This document shows, piece by piece, positions 44,862 through 53,271 of a stretch of 64,000 nucleotides of DNA; the stretch's first letter is position 1; each line of letters opens with the position of its first letter. Position numbers and translations under genes: made by a program. The notes beneath the pieces were generated by a model. It worked only from the letters and a program-made list of their open reading frames with translations, did not search any database and had not been told where the DNA came from. Source of the stretch: CAWEPK01 sp963835595 (GTDB lineage: Bacteria; Desulfobacterota; Syntrophorhabdia; Syntrophorhabdales; WCHB1-27); contig CAWIGL010000002.1 of the NCBI GenBank assembly GCA_963835595.1, positions 372,001 to 436,000 on the forward strand, written 5' to 3'.

Positions 44862-46976
44862 ATGAAAAAATGGGACCTTCTTAGAGACAACATACTGTCT
44901 GCGCGATCGATATGGGCATTGGTGTTGCTATGCATATGCCTTTACCTTACCGGATGTGCGTCCGGCGGTGGCAAATTATCTTTATCCACCGCAATTTACA
45001 GCGATGATATCGCACAGGTCAAAATCTTTCTGGATAAAGGCGCAGATGTCAACCGGGGGCAGACCCCGCCTCTCGTTATCGCGGCGCGGAACGGCAACCC
45101 CGACATCATTAAGATGTTATTGGAAAAGGGCGCCAAAGTGGACGGCGCGGACAATTACCCTTTCACGCCCCTGGAATATGCCGCTCTTAATAACAAGACC
45201 GAAGCGGTTCAATTGCTGTTGAAGGCCGGGGCGCATGTCAGACGCAACTGCTCGCTGCTTAGCGCATCGGCGACGAACGGCAACACCGACATCATCAAAA
45301 TGGCACTGGAAAAAGGCGCTGAAGTCGATTGCGAGGACACGTACGGCTTCACGCCCCTGGAATCTGCCGCTATTAGCGACAAGACCGATGCGGTTCGATT
45401 GCTGTTGAAGGCCGGGGCGCATGTCAGACGCAACTGCTCGCTGCTTAGCGCATCGGCGACGAACGGCAACACCGACATCATCAAAATGGCACTGGAAAAA
45501 GGCGCTGAAGTCGATTGCGAGGACAAGGACGGTCAAACGCCTTTAATGCGCGCCGCGAACAACGGGCGCATCGAAGCAGTCCGATTGCTGCTCCAGGCCG
45601 GGGCGGATGTCAAACGCAACTGCTTGCCGCTTAACGCATCGGCGGCGAGCGGCAACACAGACATCACTAAGATGTTATTGGAAAAAGGCGCCGAAGTCGA
45701 TTGCGAGGACAAGGACGGCGTCACACCCCTGGAGTCTGCCGCTTTTAATGACAAAACCGAAGCGGTCAGATTCCTGCTCCAGGCCGGGGCGCATGTCAAA
45801 CGTAACTGCTCGCTGCTTACCACACCGGCGGCGAACGGCAACACCGACATCATCAAAATGGCACTGGAAAAAGGCGCCGAAGTCGATTGCGAGGACAAGG
45901 ACGGCGTCACGCCCCTGGAATCCGCCGCTCGTAATGACAAAAGGGAAGCGATGCGATTGCTGCTCCAGGCCCGGGCGGATGCCAACCACGGAACAAAGGA
46001 AGGGAGCACACTGCTTATCATGGCCGTAGCCGGCAGAAACCTTGAAGTCGTGGAAATGCTGATAGCGGCCGGGGCCCGGGTTAATCACGTAGCCGGAGGC
46101 CAGGCCGAGACTGCCCTGATCTCGGCAGCCTCGGCTGACGGCGCCGAATTTGAAATCGTAAGGCTGTTGGTGGAAAAAGGCGCTGACGTAAATTATAGAA
46201 CGCAGGACGGGACAACCGCATTTTCCGCGGCTTGTCTCAAAGGAAATTGGGACGTAGTAACCTATCTGTACGAAAAGGGCGCCGACCCAAAGGTTCCGGA
46301 AAGCCCGGATGTTTGGCTTGACGCAAATGGCATGATCCACCATGTTTTAGGCGATTATTTCTTATCTATCGATGATGTGGGCAAAGCCGGAGACTCATAC
46401 AATAAGGCCCTGGATTGTTATAAAAGAAGGGCAACGTACTACAGCAGCCAAGCGACCAAGTTGGCCTGGAAGCAGTTCGGTGCGCTCATGCTTGATGCGA
46501 TGGTCAGCGGCGTGGCCGACGGCGGAGCCGCGCGTGGCTATAGTCAACCGGGTCGGTCCACTTATCAACCGCGCCAGTCCGGTTACCAATCACGCCCGAA
46601 GACGTATCGGCCGGCTGTGCGTTATGTTTCACCCCCTCGTACCGGCCTGGGTAGCCCTATCACCCGCACTGCCGGGTATAAGCAGAGTTATATGTCCACC
46701 TTCGGCGCTATGTCTGTTAGCCTGTTTTCCCCGCCTTCACAAGGCGCAGGAACGGATGAGCAAAAATACTACATGAAGGCACAAGCCAAACAATTCGAGG
46801 AATTGTCTGCGTTGATGGGTAAAATGCTGCCATGCTTTGAAAAAAATCCAGGCGTAGAGGAATGCCGGGCCTGTGTTCAGAAGGCTGCCGGAGTGACAGC
46901 CGAGCCCGAGCCTACGACGGACGGTAGCCAGCCGACAGCCGGGGGGGCGACCGCAGGGGCCACCACGGATAGATAG
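44862..46976 (+). CDS. Ankyrin-repeat lipoprotein
   Basis: 704 residues. The lipoprotein signal MKKWDLLRDNILSARSIWAL continues to the lipobox LTGC (Cys near 32). From about 45 to 480 there are some twelve ankyrin repeats (NGNPDIIKMLLEKGAKVD, KTEAVQLLLKAGAHVRR and similar). Four 62-residue double repeats are encoded by exact-length 186-bp units. A C-terminal part (about 480-704) has a short helical TPR-like piece, a basic Tyr/Pro/Arg-rich linker (SYQPRQSGYQSRPKTYRP is similar to the real order) and a Cys-containing helix (MLPCFEKNPGVEECRACV). Probably tethered to the outer membrane as a protein-binding scaffold. Confidence 0.85.
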   Translation: MKKWDLLRDNILSARSIWALVLLCICLYLTGCASGGGKLSLSTAIYSDDIAQVKIFLDKGADVNRGQTPPLVIAARNGNPDIIKMLLEKGAKVDGADNYPFTPLEYAALNNKTEAVQLLLKAGAHVRRNCSLLSASATNGNTDIIKMALEKGAEVDCEDTYGFTPLESAAISDKTDAVRLLLKAGAHVRRNCSLLSASATNGNTDIIKMALEKGAEVDCEDKDGQTPLMRAANNGRIEAVRLLLQAGADVKRNCLPLNASAASGNTDITKMLLEKGAEVDCEDKDGVTPLESAAFNDKTEAVRFLLQAGAHVKRNCSLLTTPAANGNTDIIKMALEKGAEVDCEDKDGVTPLESAARNDKREAMRLLLQARADANHGTKEGSTLLIMAVAGRNLEVVEMLIAAGARVNHVAGGQAETALISAASADGAEFEIVRLLVEKGADVNYRTQDGTTAFSAACLKGNWDVVTYLYEKGADPKVPESPDVWLDANGMIHHVLGDYFLSIDDVGKAGDSYNKALDCYKRRATYYSSQATKLAWKQFGALMLDAMVSGVADGGAARGYSQPGRSTYQPRQSGYQSRPKTYRPAVRYVSPPRTGLGSPITRTAGYKQSYMSTFGAMSVSLFSPPSQGAGTDEQKYYMKAQAKQFEELSALMGKMLPCFEKNPGVEECRACVQKAAGVTAEPEPTTDGSQPTAGGATAGATTDR
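45213..45956 (+). repeat. Four tandem 186-bp units inside the ankyrin gene
   Basis: Units start at 45213, 45399, 45585 and 45771, with a partial fifth at 45957. Units 1 and 2 are nearly identical over their first 138 bp. Each encodes two ankyrin repeats, the first with the unusual RRNCSLLSASATNGNTDII or KRNCLPLNASA sequence. Length variation by recombination is expected. Confidence 0.85.
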
Positions 46977-46990
46977 CCCGGCCGCCATAT

Positions 46991-47869
46991 TTATATCTTG
47001 GCAAGGAAAGGCCTTATGGACGCCGTCCATAAGGCCTTTCCCTTAACTGCTATAAACGCACCCATGATAAGTCCCCTATCGCCCAGCCCCTCAGCCGCCG
47101 CAAGGCCGCGCCGCAGCGCCTCGTCGATCTTGGCAGCCGGCAGCGCCCCCACCGCGCCCGTGACCCACTCGCCCGCTATGTCCGTGTCCGGGTAGACCGT
47201 CTCGGGCAAATACCTCGTTATCGCCGGGTCTTCAACGTTCGTTGCATTGGCTATGACCGTCGCGGCGGCGTCGGCCAGGGCGGCGCTTTCGGCAACAACG
47301 GTAACGGCCGATGCGATCCCCTTGGTGAAGCTCCTTCCGCCGAGTCCGCTCGTCGCAACCCCCCCGACCCCCATGCCCGCACGGATGGCGAGCAGATAGC
47401 CGGGCTGCTGCGCGCCGATCTCCGTCTTGATCCCGACCCTCGCCGTCTCGTCCCCCTTCAGGCGGAGCGCCACGTCGCCCCCGTTGTCAACGATGATCTT
47501 AGTTCCGCCCTTTGCGATGCAGTAATCCGCGACTGCATCTGATGCGGCACCTGCAACTGCCGCCATCGGCGTCAGGTCGGCAGCTTCCATCTTTTGCGCA
47601 GCCTCGATCATCTTCCGCACGACTTCGGGAAAAGCCGCCCTCGCTTCTATTCGGGCCGCCTTTCTTTTGAGCAGGGGGAGGAAGCGGGCGATGTCTTCGA
47701 GGACGCCGAAGGCGCTCCTGCCTCCCTCCGCCGCCAGGTCGGGGAGCGGCCTTCCGCGGTCCGTCGCCTGTATGTACATGTGCATCGGGCCGTAATCGAC
47801 CAGGACCGTGCGGTCGTCTACCGTCTCCAACCGCCTTCCTTCCCGGTCCCGCCCGTCAGTCACGTGCAT
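46991..47869 (-). CDS. UPF0280 family protein (ApbE-like fold)
   Basis: 292 residues. VDYGPMHMYIQATDRGRPLP near 24-43 and MAAVAGAASDAVADYCIAKG near 102-121 match UPF0280. GTKIIVDNGGDVALRL, which follows, is the family's most conserved block and resembles the FAD-site region of ApbE flavin transferases. Members occur in methanogens and anaerobes; the function is unproven. The gene is convergent with the ankyrin gene, and its last codons contain a perfect inverted repeat (47005-47041). Confidence 0.82.
   Translation of the reverse strand: MHVTDGRDREGRRLETVDDRTVLVDYGPMHMYIQATDRGRPLPDLAAEGGRSAFGVLEDIARFLPLLKRKAARIEARAAFPEVVRKMIEAAQKMEAADLTPMAAVAGAASDAVADYCIAKGGTKIIVDNGGDVALRLKGDETARVGIKTEIGAQQPGYLLAIRAGMGVGGVATSGLGGRSFTKGIASAVTVVAESAALADAAATVIANATNVEDPAITRYLPETVYPDTDIAGEWVTGAVGALPAAKIDEALRRGLAAAEGLGDRGLIMGAFIAVKGKALWTASIRPFLAKI
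47005..47041. terminator. Perfect 17-bp inverted repeat at convergent gene ends, possible bidirectional terminator
   Basis: GGAAAGGCCTTATGGAC, loop GCC, and its exact complement. It lies 28 bp after the ankyrin stop and inside the last codons of the UPF0280 gene. No long T-run follows on either side, so termination is probable but not certain. Confidence 0.5.
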
Positions 47870-48015
47870 AACAGTTCTATACTATAGCAGATTGCCGCAG
47901 GCAAGCCACCCCTTGCGCGCTGCCCCGGTTTTCTCTTCCATAGGATCAATTCGCCACGAAATCGATCTTATAAACGCCTCCAATGTGGGTTACGCCCGGA
48001 ACGGGCCGACGCCGA

Positions 48016-48055
48016 GCCCGCCGGGGTCCGTCTTCGATGCGGACGCCCGGCGGGC
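48016..48055. terminator. GC-rich hairpin downstream of dctM
   Basis: GCCCGCCGGGGTCCG pairs with CGGACGCCCGGCGGGC around a 9-nt loop, with one bulge. It lies 36 bp after the dctM stop in the 220-bp gap before the UPF0280 gene. No T-run, so it may terminate weakly or protect the mRNA end. Confidence 0.4.
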
Positions 48056-48090
48056 GGATCAAGCGAAGGAAGGGGGAAAGGCGAGGCGCC

Positions 48091-49395
48091 CTACCCACCC
48101 ATCAGCAACCCGGGGAGCCAGGTCGCGATCTGGGGGAAGGCGAAGACCGCGATGCCGCCCAGGATGAGGCTTATCAGGAAGGGATAAACGCCGTCGTAAA
48201 TCGTCTTGAAAGGCGTCTTGGTGATCTGCTTGACGACGAAGACGTTGATGGCCACGGGAGGTATCACCACGCCGATCATCACGGTAATGCCGATCAGGAT
48301 GCCGAACCACAGGGGGTTGTAGCCGAGCTTCACGATCGCGGGGTAGAAGATGGGGGTCGCCAGTATCATGAAGGCCATGTCGTCGATAAAAGAGCCGCCT
48401 ATCTCGTAGATGAGGGCGATCAGGAACATGATTGCGGCGGGGTGGAGCGGCAGGGAAACGATCCAGTCGGCGGCGATCATCGGTATCCTCGTGACGGCGA
48501 TGAAGTGGCCGAGCACCGTGGAGCCGACGATCAGCACGAGGACCATACAGGCGGTCCGTACCGACTCCGAGACCGACTTGATGTACCCCCTGATGTTCAG
48601 GTCGCGCTTGCTGAACGTCAGGATAAGGACGAGGAACGTGCCGACGCTCCCTGCCTCAGTCGGGGTGAAAAACCCCTTCAGGATGCCGCCGATCACGAGG
48701 ACGAAGACGAGGACGACCCAGGCCACCTCCGGCGTGGCCCTCAGCCTCTCGCCCCATGACGAGCGCTTGCCCTTGGGGCCGAGAGACGGGTTAAGCCTGC
48801 ACCATCCGTAAATGACGCAGAGAAAAAGGGCGGCTATCAGCAGGCCGGGGCAGATGCCCGCGAGGAAGAGCCGGCCGATCGACTGGTCCGTGATGATGCC
48901 GAATACGATGAGGGTGACGCTCGGCGGCAGGAGGATGCCCAGGGTGCCGACGGAAGCGACGATGCCGGTGGAGAGCCTCTTGTCGTATCCGTAGCGGTCC
49001 ATTTCCGGCACGGCCACGCTTGCGAACGTAGCGGCCGTGGCGGGAGAAGAGCCGCATATCGACTTGAAGGCCGTTGCGCCGGCCACCGTCGCCATCGCCA
49101 GGCCGCCGGGCACATGGCCGATGAACTTATAGGCCGCGTCGAACAGCCTCCTCGCTATGCCCGAGTTGAACGCTACCTGTCCCATCAGGATAAAGAGCGG
49201 GATGACGGTAAACCCGTATGAATCGAGGACATCGAAAAAGTCCTTCGCCAAAAGGTCGAAGGCAGCCTTAAGGGAGACGAGGTAGGCGAACCCGACGAAC
49301 CCGATGGCGATCATGGCGAAAGCAAGCTCTATGCCCGTGAGGAACAGGACGAGCACGGCGGCGAGACCGATGATGCCTACCCAGACCTCACTCAT
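48091..49395 (-). CDS. dctM: TRAP transporter large permease, DctM
   Basis: 434 residues with about 12 membrane segments. LDSYGFTVIPLFILMGQVAF near 58-77 and GATAFKSICGSSPATAATFA near 105-124 are DctM signatures. KALDTYARGL-like segments are absent, but RRLFDAAYKFIGHVPGGLAM is the family equivalent. It is the ion-coupled channel of a dctP-Q-M operon and overlaps dctQ by 8 bp. Confidence 0.93.
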   Translation of the reverse strand: MSEVWVGIIGLAAVLVLFLTGIELAFAMIAIGFVGFAYLVSLKAAFDLLAKDFFDVLDSYGFTVIPLFILMGQVAFNSGIARRLFDAAYKFIGHVPGGLAMATVAGATAFKSICGSSPATAATFASVAVPEMDRYGYDKRLSTGIVASVGTLGILLPPSVTLIVFGIITDQSIGRLFLAGICPGLLIAALFLCVIYGWCRLNPSLGPKGKRSSWGERLRATPEVAWVVLVFVLVIGGILKGFFTPTEAGSVGTFLVLILTFSKRDLNIRGYIKSVSESVRTACMVLVLIVGSTVLGHFIAVTRIPMIAADWIVSLPLHPAAIMFLIALIYEIGGSFIDDMAFMILATPIFYPAIVKLGYNPLWFGILIGITVMIGVVIPPVAINVFVVKQITKTPFKTIYDGVYPFLISLILGGIAVFAFPQIATWLPGLLMGG

Positions 49396-49870
49396 AAGTA
49401 CCTCCCGCCACCTTGCATATCTCGCACAGGGCGACGAGACATTGGATGAAGCAGCAGACGCCCAGGCCGTAAGCTATCGGATAGAAAGGCAACTGGCGGG
49501 TGAGCGTTACCTCGCCGTGTATGTACAGCTTGTACCCCAATTTGATGAGGTTCCAGCCTATGAAGACGAACATCACCAGGACGATCAGCCTGGTGAGCGT
49601 ATGGAGCACTTTCCTGAAGCCCGACGGCGCCTTCTGGTAAAGGAAATCAACGAATATGTGGCCCCGCATCCATGACGTTATGGGAAGGGCAAAGCCGATC
49701 ACGACGGCCCCGCCCAGCCCGACAAGCTCGAACGTGCCGTCGACGGGGTGGCCGAAAAGCCTTCCGGCAACGTCGGTCACAGTAAGGAGCATGATAAAGG
49801 TGAGGGCAATGCCGGAGATGACCTGCATCAGCTTGCCCAGCTTTTCAACCGCCCGAAACAATCCTTCCAT
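49388..49870 (-). CDS. dctQ: TRAP transporter small permease, DctQ
   Basis: About 160 residues from the ATG at 49870, which has GGGAGG upstream; an open frame to 49900 adds ten residues. Four membrane segments are visible. VTDVAGRLFGHPVDGTFELV near 34-53 and LPITSWMRGHIFVDFL near 66-81 fit the DctQ family. Confidence 0.9.
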   Translation of the reverse strand: MEGLFRAVEKLGKLMQVISGIALTFIMLLTVTDVAGRLFGHPVDGTFELVGLGGAVVIGFALPITSWMRGHIFVDFLYQKAPSGFRKVLHTLTRLIVLVMFVFIGWNLIKLGYKLYIHGEVTLTRQLPFYPIAYGLGVCCFIQCLVALCEICKVAGGTYE

Positions 49871-49933
49871 GACGCCTCCCGAAAAACCCTTTGCCCCCAC
49901 CCCGAAAACCCCCGAAAGGGTCGCTTTTGAGTC

Positions 49934-50962
49934 CTATTTCTGGTTCGCCTTAAGGTAATCCTGGACAAATTTCACGGCCGCTTCGGCCGGCAGGCCCTTC
50001 GCCTTGTTCGTCTTGATGTAGTCCTCGATGAGGGGCTGCACCGCTGCCTTCCACCGCGCACCTTCCTGGGGGCTCAGGGTCTGTATCTTATTGCCTCTCT
50101 TTATCACGAACTCCTTGCCTTGCTTGTCGATCTCATCCCAGGCCCTGCCCTGCTTCTCGATCCATTCCTCGTTGATCTTCTCTATGATCTTCTGGATGTC
50201 GGGCGGAAGGGCGTTCCACTTGTCCTTGTTCATAACGACGAACTCTATGTCCGTATACGAGATAGGGTAACACTCCGTCGTGGAGGAGACGACCTCTCCC
50301 CACTTGAACCCGTAGAGGGCCTCATAGGGGGCCAGGGCGCCGTCCGCAACGCCCGTCCGGAGGGCGTCGTACGTCTCCGGCATCGTCGTCCCGACCGGGG
50401 AGCCGCCCAGGGCATAGACGATCCTCGTGATGCTTCCCGATGCCCTTATCTTCATGCCCTTCACGTCCTCCAGCTTCGTTACGGGCTTCTTCGTGTGAAG
50501 GAGGCCGGGGCCGTGGCCGTGGAGGTACATCACCTTCACCTCGTCCAGCTCCTTCGGCTTGAACTTCCCGTAGAATTCATTGGCGAGCTTCGTCACCGTG
50601 TAGGCGCTCTTGTAGCCCATCGGCTGGTTGATCGCGTCCATCAGCGGGAACTTCCCCCTGGTGTAATTCAGGACGCTCATCCCGATGTCCGCGATGCCCG
50701 TGGTGACGCTGTCGTAAGTCTGGGCGGGCGGGGTGAGGGTGCCTCCGGGGAAATAGGCTATCTTGACCCTCCCGTTCGTCCTCTTTTCGACCTCTTTGCA
50801 CCAGGCTTCAGATACCTGGCTGTTCCTGTGCGTCACCGGGAAAAAGTTCGCGTACCGCAGGTTGTACACCTTCTCCGCTGCGAAGCCGGGCTGCGTCACA
50901 AAGCAGCATATCGATGCAGCGGCTAAAAGCGCAATCAATACCAGACAAATCTCTTTTTTCAT
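49934..50962 (-). CDS. dctP: TRAP transporter periplasmic receptor, DctP family
   Basis: 342 residues: a signal peptide (about 1-28, ending QPGFAAE), then YNLRYANFFPVTHRNSQVSE. The ligand-carboxylate arginine is expected in GMKIRASGSITRIVYALGGS (near 159-178). AYEALYGFKWGEVV-type segments place it with the larger, deltaproteobacterial receptors for aromatic or oxo acids. It precedes dctQ and dctM and is driven by the promoter at 51148-51176. The ligand is unknown. Confidence 0.92.
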   Translation of the reverse strand: MKKEICLVLIALLAAASICCFVTQPGFAAEKVYNLRYANFFPVTHRNSQVSEAWCKEVEKRTNGRVKIAYFPGGTLTPPAQTYDSVTTGIADIGMSVLNYTRGKFPLMDAINQPMGYKSAYTVTKLANEFYGKFKPKELDEVKVMYLHGHGPGLLHTKKPVTKLEDVKGMKIRASGSITRIVYALGGSPVGTTMPETYDALRTGVADGALAPYEALYGFKWGEVVSSTTECYPISYTDIEFVVMNKDKWNALPPDIQKIIEKINEEWIEKQGRAWDEIDKQGKEFVIKRGNKIQTLSPQEGARWKAAVQPLIEDYIKTNKAKGLPAEAAVKFVQDYLKANQK

Positions 50963-51147
50963 CTCGGTCCTCCCTCATTGCATGGTCAACCGGCTTCGAG
51001 CCGGCAGACTTTCAAACGATCTCGCGGCGCTAAGCCGGGCTGGGCGCCGATGCAGCCCCCGGTCCTCACGTACTTTTTATACGGTCCGCCGCAATCGGCT
51101 CTGCATACTGTACCCCAGAGGCGGCATACTCAAACAAGCGACAAGTA

Positions 51148-51176
51148 ATGTTATCCAATAGAAAGGGACGTGTCAA
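51148..51176 (-). promoter_or_regulatory. Sigma-70-type promoter for the TRAP operon
   Basis: TTGACA (51176-51171), a 17-bp spacer and TAACAT (51153-51148) on the minus strand. It follows directly after the terminator of the upstream lipoprotein gene and leaves a leader of about 180 nt containing a small CCGGCTTCGAGCCGG hairpin. Confidence 0.7.
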
Positions 51177-51223
51177 TCAAAAAGGAACGGGCGCACGCGG
51201 AGTTAGAGGTCCGCGTGCGCCCG
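51177..51223 (-). terminator. Rho-independent terminator of the lipoprotein gene
   Basis: A perfect 14-bp stem (CGGGCGCACGCGGA with its complement, 8-nt loop, 51188-51223) is followed on the minus strand by TTCCTTTTTGATT. It lies about 40 bp after the stop at 51262. Confidence 0.8.
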
Positions 51224-51261
51224 GGGGAAAACCCTCGCTGCCTTAGACTGCTCCTGGGACG

Positions 51262-51840
51262 TCACCTTGCAGGCGTTGAAACGCCGTACTTGGCCGCGAA
51301 CCAGCCCGTGCCGGACCTGCGGAACTGCTCCATATCGCTCTCATAGACGTATATCTCTTCGTCTATGAGCTGCTGGAGGGCGGATAGGTCTATGTTCTTC
51401 GTGCGCCACATCGTCCTGACCTCCCGGACGTTCTGCGGGGCATATTCTTTCTGGTAGGCCTGGATATAGTCGCCCAAGGCATCCAGCCCTTCCTTCTGCT
51501 TGCCCTGCTTTAGAAGGATCAGCGCCTTGTAGCCCAGTATGCGGATATAGGCGTCGTTGGGCTTGTTGAGCTTTGATGCCTCCTGGATATAGCCGGAGGC
51601 TGCGTCTACGTCGTTCATCTTGAAGCTTGCCGTTGCAGCAAAGGCGTAAGGCTCGGGCTCGTTCGGCATGGACTTGGCGGCATTCATGAAGTCCTGGAGG
51701 GCAGGCTTGTACTCGCCGTCGCCTAGGAGCTTCTTTCCGTTCCACATATCCTTCTGGTACGCGTCGTACTGCTTTATCGATGCGCAGCCGGACAGGGCCA
51801 ATGCAAGAACCAGCATACCGGGCAGGAGCAGCTTATTCAC
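51262..51840 (-). CDS. TPR-like lipoprotein
   Basis: 192 residues. Lipoprotein signal MNKLLLPGMLVLALALSGCA has the lipobox LSGC (Cys near 19). GDGEYKPALQDFMNAAKSMP, then EPEPYAFAATASFKMNDVDA and SGYIQEASKLNKPNDAYIRI form two to three TPR-like helical hairpins. Function unknown; such proteins commonly assist envelope assembly. Flanked by its own terminator. Confidence 0.75.
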   Translation of the reverse strand: MNKLLLPGMLVLALALSGCASIKQYDAYQKDMWNGKKLLGDGEYKPALQDFMNAAKSMPNEPEPYAFAATASFKMNDVDAASGYIQEASKLNKPNDAYIRILGYKALILLKQGKQKEGLDALGDYIQAYQKEYAPQNVREVRTMWRTKNIDLSALQQLIDEEIYVYESDMEQFRRSGTGWFAAKYGVSTPAR

Positions 51841-52107
51841 GGGGACACCTCCAGACGTTTATACAGCCGACGAAACAATAGCCCAATGGCGGCGGTATTG
51901 CAAGCGTTAATTTTGAGGCGCTTTTTCCGTTTTATCTTCGCGCGCTTTCCCCCTGAAGACCCGGTACTGGTAGCTGTGGTAGACGGGGATGCGGGTTTCT
52001 GTCGGAATAGAGTCGCGTCCGGGTCTTTTTTTCTTGATTACTCCGAAGCAAGCCTATATTGTAAAGGGTCGGGCGGCTAAGCGTAGTTTCGCCGCAGTCT
52101 TGGGGGA
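51841..52107. other. Intergenic region, nothing recognised
   Basis: 267 bp between divergent genes. It should contain promoters in both directions, but no near-consensus pair stands out to me. Confidence 0.3.
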
Positions 52108-52791
52108 ATGATGTCTCTGAAGAAGGACGAGGGTTTTTTGACGAGAAGCGGGCTGCGCGACGTAGTCCTGCTGCTGTCCGCCGCCTCCGCGTTTTTCTAT
52201 CCCCTGACCGCTGTCGAGACGTGCGTTGCCCTCCTTTTGCTTGTCCTGGGCAGCTTCATCCATTTCCTCACGAAAGGCGTATTGATAAGGAACGAGGTCC
52301 TATGCAGGGAAGGCGTCTACGGCATCGTGCGACATCCGTACTACCTGGCTAATTACCTGATCGATTCGAGCTTTTGCGTGCTCAGCGGCAACCGCTACCT
52401 GCTGCTCCTCTACCCCTTCCTTTTCTTCTGGAGCTACGGCCCCACTTTCAGAAAAGAAGAAGGGACGCTTACAGCGATGCACGGCGATGCCTCCGTCGAT
52501 TATATGCTCGGCACGCCGCCCGTCTTTCCAGACCGCCACTCGGTTCGCCGCGCGCGCCCCTTTGCCGGTTTTTCATGGCGGCGCATAAGCGGGAAGGAAG
52601 TAGCCAGGATCATGCGCTTCTACGCTATGGCGCCCATCATCATGGTCATCCACAGGAGGCCGCCCGGCGCGACCGGCCTCGGATTCTTGCATTCGCCGGG
52701 TACGCTCGCGCTCCTCGCCCTCTCGGCCCTTCTCTACGCTGCCGGCCTCGTCATCCTGAAGCTTCGGAAAAGGAAGATCGAACACCGGTAG
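52108..52791 (+). CDS. Integral membrane methyltransferase-like protein (isoprenylcysteine methyltransferase/PEMT fold)
   Basis: 227 residues with about six membrane segments. REGVYGIVRHPYYLANYLID (near 69-88) is the RHPxY motif of ICMT and phospholipid methyltransferases, which binds SAM. A downstream FRKEEGTLTAMHGDASVDYM contains the E-E of the second motif. A C-terminal two-helix extension (about 185-227) ends in a basic tail (LRKRKIEHR). The substrate, lipid or protein, is unknown. Confidence 0.78.
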   Translation: MMSLKKDEGFLTRSGLRDVVLLLSAASAFFYPLTAVETCVALLLLVLGSFIHFLTKGVLIRNEVLCREGVYGIVRHPYYLANYLIDSSFCVLSGNRYLLLLYPFLFFWSYGPTFRKEEGTLTAMHGDASVDYMLGTPPVFPDRHSVRRARPFAGFSWRRISGKEVARIMRFYAMAPIIMVIHRRPPGATGLGFLHSPGTLALLALSALLYAAGLVILKLRKRKIEHR

Positions 52792-52882
52792 AAGCGGCAA
52801 GCATCGCATTGACCGCGGGCCTGTACCTGTTCAGGTCTTACCCGATAGAGGGCTTACCAGGATAGGGGGCGTCAGCCGCGCG

Positions 52883-53167
52883 TCATAGCGCGAGGTCGAT
52901 CTGGCCCTTCAGCACAAGCTCTATCCAGCCAAGCTCCGCCTGCTGCCGTTCCTTGGGGTTGATGACTACATGGATGGGCATCCTGGAGACCGAGAGGTCT
53001 TTCCAGCTTTTCTCGTACTCGTTGTAATACTTGGAGAAGCGCTTCCGGAACCTCGGGATGATCGTGTTCTGGATGCGGTAATAATCCTCGGACCGGATCG
53101 CCTGGACGTAATCCATGCGCAGCAGATAAAGAAGCTCCGCGTCTGAAAGGTTCTCCGGCTCGTCCAC
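52883..53167 (-). CDS. Hypothetical protein, 94 residues
   Basis: MDEPENLSDAELLYLLRMDY starts an all-alpha, charged protein with a short tail (GWIELVLKGQIDLAL). No motif known to me. Codon use matches the neighbours and there is a GGAGG-like site before the ATG, so it is probably real. It lies downstream of moeA in the same direction. Confidence 0.6.
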   Translation of the reverse strand: MDEPENLSDAELLYLLRMDYVQAIRSEDYYRIQNTIIPRFRKRFSKYYNEYEKSWKDLSVSRMPIHVVINPKERQQAELGWIELVLKGQIDLAL

Positions 53168-53271
53168 AGGGGGTCCTCCTCACCTGTTCTTACTTATAGG
53201 ATAAGACAAGTGCGCGGAAAAAACCATTCCTTCGGCCGCCCCGTCGGCCACGAATGGCGGCAGCAGGGCGT

